Source: JBBRRP01 sp964609655 (lineage in GTDB: Bacteria; Myxococcota_A; Polyangia; Polyangiales; Polyangiaceae). Taken from it: a DNA stretch of 7,366 bases. The stretch spans positions 1 through 7,366 of the forward strand of contig CAZSUA010000290.1 in the NCBI GenBank assembly GCA_964609655.1. The letters run 5' to 3'. Positions 4,635 through 7,366 of this stretch are shown one piece after another. Under the pieces are notes generated by a model. It searched no databases. It was not told the origin of the DNA and saw only the letters and a list, made by a program, of their open reading frames with translations. Each line of letters starts with the position of its first letter. Position 1 is the first letter of the stretch. The position numbers and the translations under genes were made by a program.

Positions 4635-6815
4635 TCAATGCCCTCTAGCAAACGCAATCGCCGGATAACCCGCGATCCTCACCAATACCGTACGCGGATC
4701 AGGCTCACGGATCTGTACGCTCCAGGCATCAATATCTGAAATTTCCGTGATGTACGCATCCAGATAGCCTAAGAAATTCCCGTTTGCGTCCAGGCCTTCC
4801 GCCAACACTGGCTCACCGCTCGGCAACGACGGCTCCGTGATCGGCGCACCCCAGCGCGGCCCTTTGGCGTCCAGCAGCAGCACGCGAAAGGTGCTGAGTG
4901 CTTCGGGAGCCACATAGACGTCTTGCGCGCCGTTCACCATCGCAAGCCGATTGAGGATCCCATCGTAGGTGTAGTCACTGATCCATTTGCTGCTGCAGTA
5001 CCCCATGAGATCGGTGCGACTCGTCGGCTCAAAGAGTGCCTGCGTCCGTGGATCGTAGCCCCAGGCTCCAATCTTCGCGCCCGCATAGGGGTAGCTCGGG
5101 TCCACGTTAGCGATCGTACCGCCGGAGGAGCAGGGCGCATGCCCACGACCGTGATTGTGCGCCACTTCGTGAGCCATCGTCTGGGCGGAGGACACATCGG
5201 CGAAACCAATGCCCAAGGCTGCGCGGCTGCTCGCTTGATTCGAAACATAGCCGATGCCCGTCGTGCAAGAGCTGCCACAGAAGGCTTTGAAGGTGTCCTC
5301 AGGTTTCAGCAGCCCATAATAGTAGACATCCGCGGGCGGATTGTCGGTTCTACGCTTGGCGCGCACCTGGTCGAGCACGCTGCTCCAGTCAATCGGGTAG
5401 TCCGTAGTCAACATGCCCCCCACCGTCATCTCGATGCTGGCGATAGGATACGTCGCGAGGAATTGGCCCCGGTAGATGTTGAGAGCAGCGGGTGACGTGT
5501 CCGGTAACTTTCCGTTGGCCAAAATGGGCAGGAGCTTGATCTTGAGGCTGCCCGTGGTGCGCGCCAGAAGTTCGACATCGCCGTCACCCGTAGGAAAGCG
5601 CGGGCTCACCACGTTACCCCCAACCGTGGCGGCGCATTCGACGAGCTCGACATAATAGCGAGTAGTGGCGGTGATTTTATCCTTGGGAACTTGGAGCTGG
5701 AACGTCGTGGCAGTGTCAGCCTCATCCGAGTTTTTACTGAGTGTTTTCTTTTGGAAAAAGCTATCCGTGATGGTACCGTTCGCGATCACCAACCGCGCTG
5801 ATACTTCGCGGGCGACAAACCCAGGATTGGTGGTCACTAAGACACGAAACAGACTGTCGCGTCCCACCACCACATCCGTATTCCGGCTCGCCACGGCGAC
5901 CGCAACGCCTGCGTCCATCACGGACACTTTCACCGTTTGGTAAACCGCGATCTGACTCACGCTGATGTCGTGAGCCAACCCGATGCAACCATCCGCACCG
6001 GAGCCACCGCCACCGGTGCATTGACCCGCCACACACGATTTCCCAAGTGCGCACGCCATATTGCAACCGCCGCAGTGCGCATCGGTGATCTTGGTGTCGA
6101 TACAATTATCAGCGCAGAAACTGCCTCCAGCTGGGCAGCTGCACACCCCTGCTTGGCAGGTCTGGCCGCCATTGCACACCGTCCCGCAACCACCACAGTG
6201 TTCGTTGGTGACTTGGGTATCCACGCAAGCACCATTGCAGAACGTGTTCCCAGGATCGCATTCGCACTTGCCAAGAGCGCAGGTTTTCCCGGTCGGACAA
6301 GCCGCATCGCATTGACCGCAATGTGCTGCGCTCTGACCGACGTCCACACACGCGCCTCCGCAAAAGAGCTGGCCGCTTGGGCACTTGCAGGCTCCGCCGT
6401 CGCAAACTCGTCCGGCGCCGCAAGCGTTGCCACAAGCACCACAATTGGCATTGTCGCTGGCCAGCATCAGGCACACGCCCCCGCAGTCACTCTGCCCACT
6501 CGGGCAAGCCTGAGCACATTGTCCGTTTCGGCAGCTCAAGGCTCCGGCGCACGCCTTCCCACAGCTGCCACAATTGGCCGCATCATTTTTCGGGTCCGTG
6601 CAGCGCCCGGCGCAAGAGAACTCACCCGTTGCACAGCCCGGGGTGGTAACGGCAGCGATGCCAACGGTATTCGTTGTGTTGCTCGCCGCCGCCATCCGTG
6701 CGCCGCTATGCACCTCAATTTTTCCTGTACACCCCAAGCTCCCCAACCCAAAGAGGATGACCAGGAAAGACCAACCCACCAATGCCCTTAGGCTGCAACT
6801 CCCGCTCATGGTCAC
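4635..6815 (-). CDS. Secreted lipoprotein: five Cys-rich modules plus metzincin-type metalloprotease
   Basis: The 726-residue protein begins with a lipoprotein signal peptide (hydrophobic 11-28, LGSLGC with Cys29), so it is likely tethered to the outer membrane or cell surface. Five 40-residue modules with eight Cys each fill 61-266, of the kind abundant in myxobacterial surface proteins. A β-rich region (about 280-430) leads to a metallopeptidase domain with His549-Glu550-His553-Gly556-His559 (HExxHxxGxxH zinc site). Met604 in TDLMGYC, 45 residues later, is a plausible Met-turn, which marks a metzincin. The nearest families I can suggest are the M66/StcE-like or reprolysin-like groups; subfamily and substrate are not settled. 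A β-rich tail (about 635-726) may bind substrate. The first codon is GTG (6815), with a GGGG 11 nt upstream; an ATG two codons on (6809) is an equally possible start. The lipobox is not canonical, with Ser at -3 and Leu at -2. Confidence 0.9.
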   Translation of the reverse strand: MTMSGSCSLRALVGWSFLVILFGLGSLGCTGKIEVHSGARMAAASNTTNTVGIAAVTTPGCATGEFSCAGRCTDPKNDAANCGSCGKACAGALSCRNGQCAQACPSGQSDCGGVCLMLASDNANCGACGNACGAGRVCDGGACKCPSGQLFCGGACVDVGQSAAHCGQCDAACPTGKTCALGKCECDPGNTFCNGACVDTQVTNEHCGGCGTVCNGGQTCQAGVCSCPAGGSFCADNCIDTKITDAHCGGCNMACALGKSCVAGQCTGGGGSGADGCIGLAHDISVSQIAVYQTVKVSVMDAGVAVAVASRNTDVVVGRDSLFRVLVTTNPGFVAREVSARLVIANGTITDSFFQKKTLSKNSDEADTATTFQLQVPKDKITATTRYYVELVECAATVGGNVVSPRFPTGDGDVELLARTTGSLKIKLLPILANGKLPDTSPAALNIYRGQFLATYPIASIEMTVGGMLTTDYPIDWSSVLDQVRAKRRTDNPPADVYYYGLLKPEDTFKAFCGSSCTTGIGYVSNQASSRAALGIGFADVSSAQTMAHEVAHNHGRGHAPCSSGGTIANVDPSYPYAGAKIGAWGYDPRTQALFEPTSRTDLMGYCSSKWISDYTYDGILNRLAMVNGAQDVYVAPEALSTFRVLLLDAKGPRWGAPITEPSLPSGEPVLAEGLDANGNFLGYLDAYITEISDIDAWSVQIREPDPRTVLVRIAGYPAIAFARGH
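6018..6635 (-). repeat. Five tandem Cys-rich module repeats inside the metalloprotease gene
   Basis: Modules at residues 61-100, 104-143, 145-184, 186-225 and 227-266 all share one spacing: C-x6-C-x3-C-x9-C-x2-C-x3-C-x5-C-x4-C, 40 cysteines in total. Modules 2-5 repeat every 41 residues (123 bp), with a single residue between them; module 1 is followed by a three-residue linker. The DNA is diverged although the cysteine spacing is exact. This suggests old duplication under strong structural constraint, most likely four disulfides per module. Confidence 0.93.
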
Positions 6816-6924
6816 TAGCTATCGCACCCCGCCACAAGCGCAGCAACCGCCTACATTCTCACGCGATGTTTGCAGCGTCAGCTGTCACAAGCTACACACC
6901 CATCCGCGACACTCACGCCCAGAG

Positions 6925-6946
6925 TTTGCTGCCACACAGCAGCAAA
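6925..6946. promoter_or_regulatory. 22-bp inverted repeat in the divergent promoter region
   Basis: TTTGCTGC (6925-6932) and GCAGCAAA (6939-6946) are perfect 8-bp arms around a 6-bp CACACA spacer. The repeat ends 24 bp before the cytochrome c start codon and lies within the 155 bp shared by two diverging genes. It could be a dimeric regulator's operator or a stem-loop in the 5' leader of the cytochrome mRNA. No clear sigma-70 promoter was found for either gene. Confidence 0.45.
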
Positions 6947-6970
6947 AGCCCTCGCTTCGCCGGACGCACC

Positions 6971-7366
6971 ATGTTTCCTCGACCGCAACCTGCCTGGTTC
7001 TCAAAATGGATCATCCTCGCGTTGTTGGTAGGTTGCAACCGTGCCCCGAAGCAGCCGGTGGCCCAGAGCCAAGCTGAGCTCAGCCTGAACCACGGACGTG
7101 AAACCTATCAACGTATGTGCTCTGTGTGTCACGGAGCTGTCGGCGAAGGGTACAAAGCCGATCAAGCTCCTCGCTTGCGCGGCGCCAATTTTCTCGCCAC
7201 GGCGAGCGATAGCTTCCTCACTACAGTGATCACTCACGGCCGCGACGACACCACGATGTCCGCTTGGGGCAACGAGCGCGGCGGCCCACTCAGCCCGAGT
7301 GACGTGAGCGCTGTGATTCAATACTTGCGCAGTTTCAGCAAAGAAAAACCCAGGGTCGACCCCCGG
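6971..7366 (+). CDS. Class I cytochrome c lipoprotein, C-terminus outside window
   Basis: An open frame from ATG 6971 to the right edge gives 132 residues with no stop. The N-terminus is a lipoprotein signal: hydrophobic 13-21, then LLVGC with Cys22, so the mature protein is probably lipid-anchored in the envelope. A mono-heme class I cytochrome c domain follows. Its heme motif is CSVCH (50-54), after the typical HGRETYQRMC helix, and Met96 in DTTMSAWG is the likely sixth ligand. A C-terminal helix SDVSAVIQYLRSF (about 109-121) closes the fold. The sequence then enters a basic/proline linker (KEKPRVDPR), which suggests either a short tail or a further domain beyond the window. It likely carries electrons in a respiratory chain; the partner is unknown. 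It diverges from the metalloprotease gene. No strong Shine-Dalgarno is visible. Confidence 0.87.
   Translation, partial: MFPRPQPAWFSKWIILALLVGCNRAPKQPVAQSQAELSLNHGRETYQRMCSVCHGAVGEGYKADQAPRLRGANFLATASDSFLTTVITHGRDDTTMSAWGNERGGPLSPSDVSAVIQYLRSFSKEKPRVDPR

Noticed and set aside
6018..6635. Regular 123-bp periodicity resembling a direct-repeat array
   Set aside because: The period belongs to in-frame protein modules and the DNA units are diverged. There are no identical short repeats with unique spacers, so it is not a CRISPR array.
5937..6791. Long plus-strand open frame opposite the Cys-rich modules
   Set aside because: It is antisense to the repeated Cys-rich coding sequence. Its Ala/Thr-rich translation reflects the reverse complement of Gly/Cys codons.
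6574..7077. Plus-strand frame with a CSVSCH-like stretch across the intergenic region
   Set aside because: It overlaps the metalloprotease start antisense and the real cytochrome gene in another frame. The cysteines are not in a CXXCH spacing, and the true heme motif lies in the frame starting at 6971.

Overview
The window looks like a piece of a Myxococcota (myxobacterial/deltaproteobacterial) chromosome. The reasons are a lipoprotein built from the Cys-rich modules typical of that group joined to a metzincin protease, paralogous Uma2-family genes, and a CXXCH-type NrfA. This assignment is inference from gene content only. No rRNA, tRNA, CRISPR array, integrase or transposase was seen.

Layout. 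Positions 1-4456 are all on the minus strand. Read in the direction of transcription (right to left) they hold: tspO (4456-3959); a type II toxin-antitoxin pair of the AbrB/PIN (VapBC-like) kind (3757-3130) with a perfect 16-bp palindrome at the antitoxin start; a Uma2-family nuclease-like gene (uma2-B, 3039-2479); nrfH and nrfA (2405-423); and a second Uma2 gene (uma2-A, from 352 off the left edge). Positions 4635-6815 (minus) encode a large secreted lipoprotein: five Cys-rich modules of identical spacing followed by an HExxHxxGxxH metalloprotease. A 155-bp divergent intergenic region then leads to a plus-strand cytochrome c lipoprotein (6971 to the right edge, incomplete).

How the parts work together. 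NrfH (tetraheme quinol dehydrogenase) and NrfA (pentaheme nitrite reductase) form the membrane complex that reduces nitrite to ammonium with electrons from the quinol pool, so the host can probably respire nitrite. The most unusual arrangement is that nrfHA lies between two direct copies of the same Uma2 gene, 2687 bp apart, with about 92% nucleotide identity over the shared coding part and residual similarity upstream. These copies could recombine to delete or amplify nrfHA. A short block inside the two copies is far more diverged than the rest, which suggests gene conversion from another paralog. Together with the toxin-antitoxin pair, this makes 1-3.8 kb look like an accessory block. I see no convincing new defence system or other undescribed multi-gene system. 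The best leads are the Uma2-flanked nrfHA, its diverged patch, and several unexplained inverted or direct repeats in promoter regions.
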